DNA of 64,000 bases from Secundilactobacillus folii (GCF_009720675.1 NZ_WNJO01000002.1:248001-312000), one strand, 5' to 3'. Positions 1 through 9,513 are shown, counted from the first letter of the stretch. The notes: a model not told the origin generated them from the letters alone. Made by a program: numbers and translations.

Positions 1-669
1 GCAACGGGGATGATCGGTGTGATCTACGTTGGTTTGATTTTCCTTGGTGCAACAACTTTAGGTCGCTACAAAGTTTCTGCTGATGGTGGTGTAGCCTTCA
101 ATCAACTGGTTGGCTACTACATGGGGACGTTTGGCCACGCACTGCTGGCAACGCTGCTCACAGTAACTTGCTTGACCACTGCAGTTGGTTTGATTGCTGC
201 ATTCGCACAAGACTTTCACAAGCATTTCAGCCGTGTCAGTTATCGTCAGTGGTTAGGTTTCATGAGTGTAGCTTCCTTCTTGACCGCTAACTTCGGTTTG
301 GATACGATCATTGCTTGGTCAACACCAATGTTGATGTTCCTGTACCCATTCGCTATGGTTCTTATCCTGCTGTCAGTCTTCTCACCACTGTTCAAGCGTG
401 ATAGTGTCGTTTATGCATTCGTCGTTGTCTTCACGGCGATCCCAGCATTCTTCGATATGATTGCGGCATTTCCGGCAGTTGTTAGCCAAAGTGCATTTGG
501 GAAAGCTATGGGTGCTGTTCAACAAGCCGTCTTGCCATTCGCAAATTTAGGTATGGACTGGGTTGTACCAGCTCTGATTGGGTTGGTATTAGGTCTTGGT
601 TTTCACTTCCTTCGCCCAGTATTTGCCAGTCACAGAGTCGCTTCACGTCAACAAGTTAATAACCGTTAA
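1..669 (+). CDS. brnQ: Branched-chain amino acid carrier BrnQ (LIVCS family), C-terminal part
   Basis: The frame is open from base 1, so the gene starts upstream of the window and only about the last 222 residues are present. The visible part is a series of hydrophobic segments with the DxxHKHFSRVSYRQW-type cytoplasmic loop and the TANFGLDTIIAW stretch typical of BrnQ/LIVCS carriers, which take up Leu, Ile and Val with Na+ or H+. It ends with a basic, Gln/Asn-rich tail and is followed within 25 bases by a strong intrinsic terminator, so it is the last gene of its transcript. Family assignment is firm; the exact substrate is not visible. Confidence 0.88.
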   Translation, partial: ATGMIGVIYVGLIFLGATTLGRYKVSADGGVAFNQLVGYYMGTFGHALLATLLTVTCLTTAVGLIAAFAQDFHKHFSRVSYRQWLGFMSVASFLTANFGLDTIIAWSTPMLMFLYPFAMVLILLSVFSPLFKRDSVVYAFVVVFTAIPAFFDMIAAFPAVVSQSAFGKAMGAVQQAVLPFANLGMDWVVPALIGLVLGLGFHFLRPVFASHRVASRQQVNNR

Positions 670-691
670 TCAGGGTTTAAATACAGTTTAG

Positions 692-730
692 AAATGACCT
701 GCAACAGGGGGAGTGTTGCAGGTCATTTTT
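692..730 (+). terminator. Intrinsic terminator after brnQ
   Basis: AATGACCTGCAAC pairs with GTTGCAGGTCATT across a short loop and is followed by TTTT. It lies 23 bases after the brnQ stop. Confidence 0.93.
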
Positions 731-1524
731 CTGTTAAAGGGAATAAATTGGATTTGAAAGCATTCGTAAAATGGTACAGATATAGGTTAGTGTGGATAGA
801 ATTTCTGAAAATTATTGTTTTAGTTTAATGAATATTCAATTTTTACTAATGAATACTATAATCGCATATGATACATATAGTTCCTATTTTCTAAATATTA
901 TTTGCCTACAAATAGCTATTTAGTTAATGTAATAAGGACTATGTAATTATTATTATAAAATATGTCTTACTTACATTTATTCAAAAGGTGCTATAATTAT
1001 GTTGTAAGCGCTTTAATAAAACTGCTGCTTACAGCTCCTATAGAAATCTCTTCATTGATCCCACTACAATCAAAACACCTTACGTGCAAGAGCCATCATG
1101 CTGTATCTAAACTTCCTTTCGTATCACAAACTTGCGAGCGCGCGATATTTTCAACTACAACTCTGATTGGGTGAGTGAGGCGAAGGGATTTTTTTGTGGT
1201 TTCTACTGGCGCTTTGCCTTAACTGTGAATGGTTGAACTAATAACTGGTGAAGACGAAATCGGGTGAGTACAGGGTAAATAAAAGCAATCAGATTATTCG
1301 ATTAACCAAATTATCGACTCGGTGTTTTCCCGATATCAGTGGCGCTTCCAGTTTTTCTGACGTGGCCTATAATTAAAGTTGCGAATTTTTGATGACAAGT
1401 AAGGTAGGATGACCAGTCAGCTCGGCAAACGTACCTTTTACAAGCACTATTTGGGTGAATTGGTACCCCAAAGGATTTTTAAATGATGCCATATTGAATT
1501 CATTAAAGAAAACAGAAACTCAAT
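731..1524. other. Region without a convincing gene
   Basis: This stretch is AT-rich in its first half. One 70-codon open frame (962-1174, plus) has no ribosome binding site and no recognisable family, so I do not call it. Around 1487-1540 there is an imperfect inverted repeat (GATGCCATATTGAA against CTCAATATGATGGCAT), just before the degraded coding remnant that follows. Confidence 0.5.
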
Positions 1525-1938
1525 ATGATGGCATATCCAGAACTAACTTTTAAAATGAACGGTGAAACAGTTGAATGGGAAGAAGTTGCCCTTTTGAAAG
1601 CTTATCGACCGCCCATGCATTGGGTGAAATTGCAGAGTTGGGTGCAAAGTTACAACTTGATGGCCCAGAGATGTAGACGTTGAACAACTGCATTTACTAT
1701 CTAACAATGACCTTCTTCAAACAGACCAGCAAAGGCGGCACCAAACGCTGCCGTAGTGATCGCAGGTAAAGGCTTCTTGATGTCGGATGGTACAGCTAGG
1801 AATATGGCAGCAATGCATGAGTTCATTCCTACCATTAGTAGTCTAACGGCTAAGTTAAGTTTGTATACGCCAAAGAGCATACCGGAAGAATTGCTGATTA
1901 GCGATCGAATTCACTTTGCCATTGATTTGGCTCAGTGA
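1525..1938 (+). pseudogene. Degraded coding remnant of unknown family
   Basis: Protein-like sequence is spread over all three plus-strand frames. It begins at 1525 (MMAYPELTFKMNGETVEWEE), shifts frame near 1610 (AHALGEIAELGAKLQLDGPE), shifts again near 1675 (DVEQLHLLSNNDLLQTDQQ) and ends in a third frame at 1756-1938 (RNMAAMHEFIPTISSLTAKL). The pieces follow each other without large gaps, which suggests one gene broken by several small indels. I do not recognise the family. There is no good ribosome binding site. A terminator follows at 2015-2045. The reading is an inference from amino acid composition and frame order. Confidence 0.4.
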
Positions 1939-2014
1939 TTAAGGAGATGTTGGATAAAAGACGTGCGATGGATGGGTTAAATAAGTATTGAGGAAAACGT
2001 TAAACTGAGGTACT

Positions 2015-2045
2015 AAACGGCGCAGAAGTATACTGCGCCGTTTTT
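2015..2045 (+). terminator. Intrinsic terminator
   Basis: AACGGCGCAG, a seven-base loop, CTGCGCCGTT and a T-run. It closes the degraded region upstream. Confidence 0.9.
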
Positions 2046-2440
2046 GTATTCAAAAGGAGTTAGTAAATAGTTTATGATTTTTTAGCTAAAATGAATAATT
2101 AAAGTCAATTTTATTAAATCTAGACAGATCCAATCTTTCCGCTATTAATTATTATCAAAAAATTCTAAAATGAATATTTTCTTGTTATATTATCTAACAT
2201 TATTGATATATCAACGAATATAGTTTCTGGTCACCCAAGGATTATATGAATATATATAAAAATGAAGAAAAAATATTTGATTTTAATGCTATTTTAATCT
2301 AGAATATGCGTATCAAGTTATGGGTTAAACGCGGCCTAATAGTATCTAAAAACACTAAAAGTTGACCTTTAATATGACGTTGTCGTCTATAGAACTCTTT
2401 TTCACTTATTCTAAACTATCAGTGACCATTAAATCATAGT
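2046..2440. other. AT-rich upstream region of the pxp operon
   Basis: No gene is visible. This region must hold the promoter of the pxp operon, but I could not choose one hexamer pair with confidence because many AT-rich candidates exist. Confidence 0.4.
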
Positions 2441-2453
2441 AGGAGGGATGAAC

Positions 2454-3206
2454 GTGCTTGCATATCAATTTTTACCTGCAGGTGATAAAGCTGTTAACAT
2501 CACCTTTGAACGGCGGGTCAGTAGCGTCATTAACCAGCAAATTTTAAAACTCCAGCAGCGGTTAAAGAATTTAAATGTTGAGGGTATTACTGGCTTTCTG
2601 CCTGCATTTCGAACTCTCACGATTTTTTATGATCCGGTCCAGGTTAGTTTGGCTCAACTGAAGAAAATTGTGAACGCTGCGATTTTAGATGGCCATCAGC
2701 TTGCTGTGTCGCCATCTAAGCGCGTTCACATTCCGGTTTGCTACGACAGCTCTTTTGGACCTGATCTTGATACCATTGCAAAACAGTCGCATTTATCTAG
2801 AGAGAAGGTTATTGAGCGACATAGTCAACAAGATTATTTAATCTATATGCTAGGATTTCTACCGGGTTTCGCTTATTTAGGCGGTCTGGATCCAGACCTT
2901 GCCACTCCACGATTAGCCACTCCGCGGCTTAAAATTGCACCAGGATCCGTTGGAATTGCCGGTGAACAGACCGGAATGTACCCAATTGAATCACCAGGGG
3001 GTTGGCAAATAATTGGACGAACACCGTTGCATTTATTTCAACCGGAAAGCGCCCATCCTTTCTACTATCAAGCTGGTGATTATATTCATTTTGATGTGAT
3101 TTCTCGAAGCGAGTACAACGACATTGCTGCTCACTTGGAGGATTATCACGTTCAGGTAGATACGTTACCAACGATGGAGATGGGGGTATCACAGCATGGC
3201 GCTTAA
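2454..3206 (+). CDS. pxpB: 5-oxoprolinase subunit PxpB (KipI family)
   Basis: The protein (about 250 residues) matches the PxpB/KipI allophanate-hydrolase-subunit-1-like family: an N-terminal LPAGDKAVNITFE motif, the central YMLGFLPGFAYLGGLDP stretch and the C-terminal GSVGIAGEQTGMYPIESPGGW...GRTP signature. With PxpA and PxpC the family forms the ATP-dependent 5-oxoprolinase that opens 5-oxoproline to glutamate. An ATG at 2448 directly abuts AGGAGGG, so the GTG at 2454, seven bases from GGAGG, is the better start. It overlaps the next gene by 11 bases, as expected for coupled subunits. KipI-type regulation of a kinase is an alternative family role; the operon argues for the enzyme. Confidence 0.9.
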   Translation: MLAYQFLPAGDKAVNITFERRVSSVINQQILKLQQRLKNLNVEGITGFLPAFRTLTIFYDPVQVSLAQLKKIVNAAILDGHQLAVSPSKRVHIPVCYDSSFGPDLDTIAKQSHLSREKVIERHSQQDYLIYMLGFLPGFAYLGGLDPDLATPRLATPRLKIAPGSVGIAGEQTGMYPIESPGGWQIIGRTPLHLFQPESAHPFYYQAGDYIHFDVISRSEYNDIAAHLEDYHVQVDTLPTMEMGVSQHGA

Positions 3207-4197
3207 AATTATCTCTGCTGGACCAATTACGACTGTCCAAGACCAGGGACGTACAGCCACTCAAAGCAGTGGTTTCTCAGTTTCGGGCGTCATGGACTTT
3301 GATGCAGCTGGTGTGGCTAATCTACTGGTTGGAAATGATTTAGATGATGCCGTTGTAGAAAGTAGCTTGCAGGGACCAACCCTAACTTTTACACAAAGTA
3401 GCCATTTTGCTATCACTGGAGCAACAGCCAACTTGAAGCTAAATGGTCAGCCAATCAATGCCTATCGCAGCTACTTTGCTCATCGAGGTGACCAATTGGT
3501 AGTCGGCCACTACAGTAGTGGTCGGTTTGGGTACCTTGCCGTAACCGGTGGCATACAGGTTCCGATTGTGATGGGAAGTCGGTCAACCAGTTTAAAGTAT
3601 CATCTTGGTGGGTATGATGGGCGACAATTGCAATCCGGTGATGTTCTTCAGACCATTCGCGATGAAGTTGATGATCACCAGTTTCAGCAAGCAACTCCTT
3701 ATTCTTATGTTAGTGACGCAGTAGCGCACATTCGGGTAACTGCTGGACCACAGTATCAGGATTTTCCAGAACAATATCGTCAGCAATTTGTACAGCATAC
3801 TTTTGAAATGAGTCAGCAATCTGATCGAATGGGTGCGCGATTGCATGGCACTCCGATTGATACTAGTGACGTTGCGGAAATGCTGTCAGAGGGAACCGTT
3901 TTTGGGGGTATTCAAATTCCAAATGATGGGCAACCCATTGTTTTACTGGCCGATCGTCAAACTACAGGTGGTTACCCAGTCATTGGGGTCGTTGCTAGAG
4001 TGGATCTGCCCAAACTAGTCCAGCTCAGTCCGGGTCAGCAAATTCGGTTTCAGTGGATATCAACTGCACAGTCTCAAGATTATTACCGACAAAATTACGG
4101 TAGTTCTACTGCAATCAAACAAGTGCATCATTTTAAAAAGTTGGCTGATCTTGACCGTGGACCAGCTAATCGTATTGCACTGCTTTTTGACGATTAA
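3196..4197 (+). CDS. pxpC: 5-oxoprolinase subunit PxpC (KipA/biotin-dependent carboxyltransferase-like)
   Basis: A protein of 333 residues that begins with the family signature IISAGPITTVQDQGR and contains AFLVGN-like (LLVGNDLDD), YLAVTGGI and SDRMGARLHG motifs and a DGQPIVLLADRQTTGGYP block, all typical of PxpC/KipA. It works with PxpB as the second half of the allophanate-hydrolase-subunit-2-like pair. Automatic annotation often calls it a biotin-dependent carboxyltransferase. That name is notable here because a biotin carrier and a biotin carboxylase follow directly. It overlaps pxpB and is 18 bases from the carrier gene. Confidence 0.9.
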   Translation: MALKIISAGPITTVQDQGRTATQSSGFSVSGVMDFDAAGVANLLVGNDLDDAVVESSLQGPTLTFTQSSHFAITGATANLKLNGQPINAYRSYFAHRGDQLVVGHYSSGRFGYLAVTGGIQVPIVMGSRSTSLKYHLGGYDGRQLQSGDVLQTIRDEVDDHQFQQATPYSYVSDAVAHIRVTAGPQYQDFPEQYRQQFVQHTFEMSQQSDRMGARLHGTPIDTSDVAEMLSEGTVFGGIQIPNDGQPIVLLADRQTTGGYPVIGVVARVDLPKLVQLSPGQQIRFQWISTAQSQDYYRQNYGSSTAIKQVHHFKKLADLDRGPANRIALLFDD

Positions 4198-4215
4198 TTT
4201 AAGGGGGAAGATGTT

Positions 4216-4632
4216 TTGGAAGTATCTGAAATAAAAGCCATCATGGAACTAATGGTTAAAAATGGGATCAGTTCGCTTAAATACCAGACAAAGGATGAAA
4301 AATTATCCCTTTCACGTGAAGCGGCAATGACGAGTGGGTCATCTTTACCCCAGTCCACTACCAAGCAATCTGCTGAGACAGATGTCGATGACGTGCTAAG
4401 TATTAAAGCACCTTTTGTTGGTATCTTCTATACGTCTAATGGTCCAGATGATGAGCCATTCGTGCAGGTTGGCGATACTGTTAAAAAGGGCCAAACTGTA
4501 GCAATCATCGAATCCATGAAGATGATGAATAACGTCGTAGCTGATCAAGATTGCCAAATCAATAAAGTGATGGTCGCTAATGGGGACCAAGTCGAATTTG
4601 ATCAACCACTTTTTGAAATCGAGAATCTATAA
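4216..4632 (+). CDS. accB: Biotin carboxyl carrier protein (AccB-like)
   Basis: A protein of 138 residues. The N-terminal part (residues 1-30) is the helical MEVSEIKAIMELMVKNGISS region of AccB; a Ser/Thr/Gln-rich linker follows, and the C-terminal biotinyl domain carries the biotinylation site ESMKMMN, where the central Lys is the biotin attachment residue. The start is TTG at 4216 behind AAGGGGGAAG; the nearby ATG at 4211 is out of frame. Its position between pxpC and the biotin carboxylase suggests a dedicated carrier for this operon rather than the fatty-acid ACC, but this cannot be decided from the window. Confidence 0.9.
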   Translation: MEVSEIKAIMELMVKNGISSLKYQTKDEKLSLSREAAMTSGSSLPQSTTKQSAETDVDDVLSIKAPFVGIFYTSNGPDDEPFVQVGDTVKKGQTVAIIESMKMMNNVVADQDCQINKVMVANGDQVEFDQPLFEIENL

Positions 4633-4645
4633 GGGGAGGATCGTA

Positions 4646-5956
4646 GTGGAAAAAGTGTTAATTGCTAACCGTGGTGAAATCGCGGTTCGTATTATTCGAG
4701 CTTGTCAGGAATTGGGGCTAAATACCGTAGCGGTCTATTCAACGGCCGACCGAGACGCTCTGCACGTCAAGTTAGCTGATGAAGCTGTCTGCATTGGTTC
4801 TGCCAGCCCGAATAAAAGTTATTTGAACATTAATAACCTGCTTGGTGCTGCTCAAATAACTAACGCTGACGCCATTCATCCGGGATATGGTTTTCTTTCA
4901 GAAAATGCTGAATTTGCTCAACGATGTGAACAAGCTAACCTTACTTTTATTGGACCGCATTCTGATACCATTCGCTTTTTGGGTGATAAGGCACGTGCTC
5001 GTGATGCGCTCAAAGCAATTGGGGTGCCCGTGACTCCTGGTAGTGATGGGGAGCTAACGTCTGTAGATGATGCTCAACGCATTGCTACCAAAATTGGTTA
5101 TCCAATCATGGTCAAAGCAAGTGCCGGTGGTGGTGGCAAGGGAATGCGATTAATTCAAAGTCCTGATCAACTACCAAAACTTTTTACTTTAGCCCAAAAC
5201 GAAGCTTTAGAGGCTTTTGGTGACAAACAAATGTACCTCGAAAAATTTATTGATAAACCACGCCATATTGAAGTTCAAGTCATGGGACTCCAAGATGGTA
5301 CTGGTATTGCGGTTGGCGAACGAGATTGCTCATTACAAAATCACCATCAAAAAGTGGTTGAAGAAGCTCCCAGTAGCATTGATCCCGCAACCCGCAATGA
5401 TATGTTAGCCATTTCGAAACGCGTTGTGGAAGAACTTCATTACCTTGGCGCAGGGACCATTGAATTTCTATACGCGGGTCCTCATCAGTTTTACTTTATG
5501 GAAATGAATACCCGGATTCAAGTGGAGCATCCAATTACGGAACTCACTTCTGGTTGGGATTTAGTGAAAGCTCAGCTTCTGATTGCTGCCGACAAACCTT
5601 TACCACAGCCCAGGGCGGCTAATGGCTATTCGATTGAATGTCGGGTTAACGCTGAAAGTGCTGGTAAAATTACCGGACTGCATTTACCCGGTGGTAACGG
5701 AATCCGGGTTGACACAGCCCTGTATCAGGGGTATCGAGTACCGCCAAATTATGATGCCATGATTGCTAAAATAATTAGTTATGGTCCCAACCGGCAAGCG
5801 GCCATTCAAAAAATGCTAGTTGCAATTGATGAAACGGTTATCAGCGGCATTAATACCAATCTAGATTTCTTAAATCGGTTACTGCGAACAAAACAGTTTC
5901 AGGAAGATCAGTTTGATATTGAATTTATTGAACGAGAATTGCTAAATACACATTAA
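4646..5956 (+). CDS. accC: Biotin carboxylase (AccC-like)
   Basis: A protein of 436 residues with the full biotin carboxylase layout: N-terminal KVLIANRGEIAVRIIRA, the ATP-grasp glycine-rich loop KASAGGGGKGMR (around residue 155), EKFIDKPRHIEVQV, ERDCSLQNHHQKVVEEAPS, the catalytic region MNTRIQVEHPITE and a C-terminal domain. It uses ATP and bicarbonate to carboxylate the biotin on the carrier protein. The start chosen is GTG at 4646, eight bases after AAGGGGAGG. An in-frame ATG further upstream lies inside accB and is unlikely. The length is slightly below the usual 445-455 residues. Confidence 0.93.
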   Translation: MEKVLIANRGEIAVRIIRACQELGLNTVAVYSTADRDALHVKLADEAVCIGSASPNKSYLNINNLLGAAQITNADAIHPGYGFLSENAEFAQRCEQANLTFIGPHSDTIRFLGDKARARDALKAIGVPVTPGSDGELTSVDDAQRIATKIGYPIMVKASAGGGGKGMRLIQSPDQLPKLFTLAQNEALEAFGDKQMYLEKFIDKPRHIEVQVMGLQDGTGIAVGERDCSLQNHHQKVVEEAPSSIDPATRNDMLAISKRVVEELHYLGAGTIEFLYAGPHQFYFMEMNTRIQVEHPITELTSGWDLVKAQLLIAADKPLPQPRAANGYSIECRVNAESAGKITGLHLPGGNGIRVDTALYQGYRVPPNYDAMIAKIISYGPNRQAAIQKMLVAIDETVISGINTNLDFLNRLLRTKQFQEDQFDIEFIERELLNTH

Positions 5957-5982
5957 AATTACTATTTTAGGAGGTCGTTAAC

Positions 5983-6744
5983 ATGCCACAAGTAGATTTA
6001 AACTGTGATTTAGGAGAAAGCTTTGGCCGATATACACTTGGACTGGATGACCAAGTACTCCCATATATCACATCGGCTAATGTTGCCTGTGGATTTCACG
6101 CGGGAGATCCAGAGGTTATGCAACACACTGTTGACTTAGCAGTCGCTGATCACGTTCAAATAGGAGCGCATCCTGGTTTGCCTGATCTTGAAGGCTTTGG
6201 ACGTCGCCCAATGCAGATTACTCCTGAAGCTGCAAGGGATGATGTCAAGTACCAAATTGGCGCCCTACAAGCCTTCGTGCCTTCTCATCGTTTACATCAT
6301 GTGAAGCCGCATGGTGCTTTGTACAATATGGCGGTTAAGGATTACGATTTAGCCTATGCCATTTGTAAGGGAATCAAGGAAGTGGATCCTCAGCTCTTAT
6401 TAGTGGGATTAGCAAATAGCCAGCTTATCCGAGCAGCTAAAGAGGTTGGCCTGCCATACGAGCAGGAAGTGTTTGCAGACCGCGCTTATGAAGCTGACGG
6501 CAGTTTGGTTTCTCGTCAAAAGCCGGGCGCAGTAATTGTTGATGAAGATTTAGCCGTTAGCCGTACAATCAATATGATCAAGACGCATCAGGTCACATCA
6601 ATTGATGGTCAGGTTATCGATATTCAGCCGGACACCATTTGTGTTCATGGTGATGGTGTAAAAGCGCTAGCATTCGTTAAAAAGATCCATCAAGCACTAA
6701 CTAATGATGGAATTAAGGTTACTGCACAACAAGTCCACGCGTAG
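5983..6744 (+). CDS. pxpA: 5-oxoprolinase subunit PxpA (LamB/YcsF family)
   Basis: A protein of 253 residues that opens with VDLNCDLGESFGRY and contains ITSANVACGFHAGDP, IGAHPGLPDLEGFGRR, HVKPHGALYN, EVFADRAYEADGSLVSR and CVHGD, the diagnostic LamB/YcsF motifs with conserved His and Asp residues. PxpA supplies the remaining subunit of the PxpABC 5-oxoprolinase. It has a strong AGGAGG site and follows accC by 26 bases, so all five genes are likely co-transcribed. All three Pxp subunits are therefore present and intact. Confidence 0.94.
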   Translation: MPQVDLNCDLGESFGRYTLGLDDQVLPYITSANVACGFHAGDPEVMQHTVDLAVADHVQIGAHPGLPDLEGFGRRPMQITPEAARDDVKYQIGALQAFVPSHRLHHVKPHGALYNMAVKDYDLAYAICKGIKEVDPQLLLVGLANSQLIRAAKEVGLPYEQEVFADRAYEADGSLVSRQKPGAVIVDEDLAVSRTINMIKTHQVTSIDGQVIDIQPDTICVHGDGVKALAFVKKIHQALTNDGIKVTAQQVHA

Positions 6745-6774
6745 TAACTTTGAACAAAATAAGGAGGAAAGCCA

Positions 6775-8001
6775 ATGAAAAGAAAAGACCAACCGACTGA
6801 AACTCTAACTGAAAATAAAAAGAGGTCACCGTTTAGTGTTGCCATGGGTGCTGCATTCATGATGGCAATGGCCGCAGTGGGGCCCGGATTTTTAACTCAG
6901 ACGGCTACGTTCACTGGTGAGATGGGGGCTGACTTTGGTTTCGCAATTTTACTATGTATTATTGCTGATATCATCGTGCAGTTAAATATTTGGCGAATCA
7001 TCATTGTTTCGGGTAAGCGAGCTCAAGTGCTTGCTAACGAAATTGTTCCTGGCTTGGGTTATGTTTTAACTGGCCTGATTTTCATTGGTGGTTTCTTCTT
7101 CAATATTGGCAATATCGGTGGTGCTGGTCTCGGACTTAACGTGCTATTTGGCATTGATCCTAAATATGGTGCAGTGATTGCTGCCGCAATTGCGATTATT
7201 GTCTTCGTTGTTAAAAACGCAATGACAGTGGTTGACCGCACTGTTCAACTTTTAGCCGTTGTCAAAATTGCAATTTTAATTTATATTCTAGCTGTCACTA
7301 CAGTTCCGGTAGCAACCGCAATTCATCATACATTTATGCCAACACACATTAACTTTTATTCAATCGTGACTATTATTGGCGGTACTGTGGGTGGCTATAT
7401 TTCCTTTTCTGGTGGCCATCGACTGCTGGAGGGTGGCGTTCATGGGAAGGAAAACATTAAGTATGTCAATGAAGGTGCCCTGACTGGGATCGGCGTCGCT
7501 TCTGTTATTCGAATCATGCTGTTTTTAGCTGGTCTAGCCGTGGTTGTTGCGGGGCATACCCTAGATCCCTCTAATCCAGCTGCTTCAATCTTTAAAATTG
7601 CTGCGGGTAACTTTGGTTATAAATTTTTTGGCTTATTGCTACTAGCTGCTGGGATGACCTCCACATTAGGATCGACCTTTACCTCTATTTCCTTCTTGAA
7701 CTACTCACAAAATAAGCAATCATGGGTCAACAGGTATCGTTCAGCACTCATCATCATATTTATTTTAGCTTCTACATTGATCTTTTACTTTGTTGGTAGT
7801 CCTGCTAAAGTTTTAGTTGTCGTCGGCGCCATCAACGGGATGATTTTACCAATTGCGCTGGCTATTTTGTTGATTGCTTCGGCCAAGAAGAGTATTGTCG
7901 GCGATTATCATCATCCAAAATGGCTGACAGTTACCGGATGGCTGGTTGTGCTCTTTATGGCGTACGCTGCAGTCCAAACATTGATGACCATTAAACTGTA
8001 A
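6775..8001 (+). CDS. NRAMP-family divalent-cation or solute transporter (YcsG-like)
   Basis: A 408-residue integral membrane protein with about eleven hydrophobic segments. It begins with a charged cytoplasmic tail, then AAFMMAMAAVGPGFLTQTATFTGEMGADFG, which resembles NRAMP TM1 but without the DPGN metal-binding motif of true Mn/Fe transporters. Proteins of this subgroup sit with pxpABC in many Firmicutes (for example ycsG beside ycsF). The association suggests uptake of 5-oxoproline or a related compound, but this is an inference. The start has AAGGAGG seven to nine bases upstream. The operon ends at the terminator at 8103-8148. Confidence 0.85.
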   Translation: MKRKDQPTETLTENKKRSPFSVAMGAAFMMAMAAVGPGFLTQTATFTGEMGADFGFAILLCIIADIIVQLNIWRIIIVSGKRAQVLANEIVPGLGYVLTGLIFIGGFFFNIGNIGGAGLGLNVLFGIDPKYGAVIAAAIAIIVFVVKNAMTVVDRTVQLLAVVKIAILIYILAVTTVPVATAIHHTFMPTHINFYSIVTIIGGTVGGYISFSGGHRLLEGGVHGKENIKYVNEGALTGIGVASVIRIMLFLAGLAVVVAGHTLDPSNPAASIFKIAAGNFGYKFFGLLLLAAGMTSTLGSTFTSISFLNYSQNKQSWVNRYRSALIIIFILASTLIFYFVGSPAKVLVVVGAINGMILPIALAILLIASAKKSIVGDYHHPKWLTVTGWLVVLFMAYAAVQTLMTIKL

Positions 8002-8102
8002 TATGACATCTATTCCGATAAACAGAGCCTTTGTAAGCTAATGCCATTAAAAAGAGCTTTAGAGTAGTGAGATAGTTAATAAGCTGCTTTAAACTAAAAT
8101 TA

Positions 8103-8148
8103 ACCCTTATCACAAAATGGATAATCTTTGTGATAAGGGCTAATTTTT
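8103..8148 (+). terminator. Intrinsic terminator of the pxp operon
   Basis: CCCTTATCACAAA pairs with TTTGTGATAAGGG and is followed on the plus strand by a T-rich tail (CTAATTTTT). It may act on both strands, since a minus-strand gene ends at 8191. Confidence 0.9.
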
Positions 8149-8190
8149 CTTTTGAGGTGTTTGCCCCAGAGATTTCAAACCAAATAATTT

Positions 8191-9384
8191 CTATTCTCCT
8201 GCCGGTTCATTCAAATGATCCGGTTCCTTCAAAATCAGGTGTCCGGCAAGTGAAATAACTAGAAATACTAAGGCTACCAGGCACACACCATTCCATTTAT
8301 CAATGCTCCAGGCCCAGGTCGCAAACATCGTGCCCAGAGAGCCACCGAGAAAGTAGCTAAACATGAAAACAGAATTGTTTCGGCTACTTTCTTTTCGATT
8401 CAATGACTGCACAATAGCCTGGTTAGAGACCTGACTGAATTGCGTACCAAGGTCCAGCAGCACAATGCCAAGAATCAGTCCAACCAGCCACTGACCAATC
8501 AGCCAGAAAAGGAGAAAGGCGAAGGCTGAAAATACAATTGATAAGCTAATCGTTAACTTTGGTGAACGGTGATCCACTAGATTACCAATGTATGGCGCGG
8601 CTAAGACGCCGGCAATTCCAAGTAAACCTAATAGACCAGCGACATTACTGCCTAGATGATATTGATCCGCTAGGTAAAAAGCCAGTGTCGACCACATCAC
8701 GTTAGAGACGGCGAACATGCAAAAGCCGTTTAAAGACGACCCCTGCAGTCGACGCTGGGTCATAAATAGACGTGGTAGTGAACTGATCACGTTACCATAG
8801 CTTAATTTTTGGTGTCCACGTGGATCTCTAGGCATCCGTTGATGGACGATGACCAGCAAGATGACATCCAGTATTGCCGCAATGAGATAAATATCTTGCC
8901 ACGGCATCACACTCCCGAGCAGACCGCTAAATGAGCGTGAAAGTAAAATCCCGGTTAATAAGCCACTCAAAACGGTTCCGAGTACCTTTCCTCGTTGCAT
9001 GGCTGGCGCTAGGAAACCGGCGTAGGGGATAATAATTTGGGGTGCCACTGAGGTAATACCAATTAGGGTAGTAGCCACAGCGAACACCACTGCATTTGGC
9101 GAAATGAAGGCCACTAATAAGGCCAAGATCGAAAGGACCATCATAAACTGAATCAGATGATAGCGGTCGAAGATGTCACCTAACGGAACGATCAGTAGTA
9201 GACCAAAGGCATAACCAAGCTGAGTCAGCATTGCCAAAACACCCACCACAGCTTTGGACAGTTGAAAGTCACTGGCAATGAGACCTTCAATCGGTTGAAT
9301 AAAGTTTAAGTTAGCAACGATTACACCTGTAGCAATCGCCATTAACAGCACGGTTCGACGTGAAATCGATCGTGGTTCTTCCAT
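8191..9384 (-). CDS. MFS transporter (drug or sugar efflux type)
   Basis: A 397-residue protein with twelve predicted membrane segments and the MFS loop motif LIVPLGDIFDRYHLI after TM2, typical of 12-TM exporters of the AraJ/YbcL-like group. A second half-repeat carries GNLVDHRSPKL. The substrate is unknown. It stands alone on the minus strand, 130 bases downstream of another exporter on the same strand, so the two could be co-transcribed. Confidence 0.85.
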   Translation of the reverse strand: MEEPRSISRRTVLLMAIATGVIVANLNFIQPIEGLIASDFQLSKAVVGVLAMLTQLGYAFGLLLIVPLGDIFDRYHLIQFMMVLSILALLVAFISPNAVVFAVATTLIGITSVAPQIIIPYAGFLAPAMQRGKVLGTVLSGLLTGILLSRSFSGLLGSVMPWQDIYLIAAILDVILLVIVHQRMPRDPRGHQKLSYGNVISSLPRLFMTQRRLQGSSLNGFCMFAVSNVMWSTLAFYLADQYHLGSNVAGLLGLLGIAGVLAAPYIGNLVDHRSPKLTISLSIVFSAFAFLLFWLIGQWLVGLILGIVLLDLGTQFSQVSNQAIVQSLNRKESSRNNSVFMFSYFLGGSLGTMFATWAWSIDKWNGVCLVALVFLVISLAGHLILKEPDHLNEPAGE

Positions 9385-9513
9385 TTTTAATTCACTCTTT
9401 TCTCGTTTAATTCAGTTTGCAGAATGCTTAATTGTCGGAGAAAAGGACTTTCCGTGCGGACGATGAGCCAGTGAAATAGGCGGTAAGTCACGTGCATCCC
9501 TCGATTCTAGTCA

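Noticed and set aside
962-1174. 70-codon open frame on the plus strand
   Set aside because: No ribosome binding site, composition unlike the neighbouring genes, no recognisable family.
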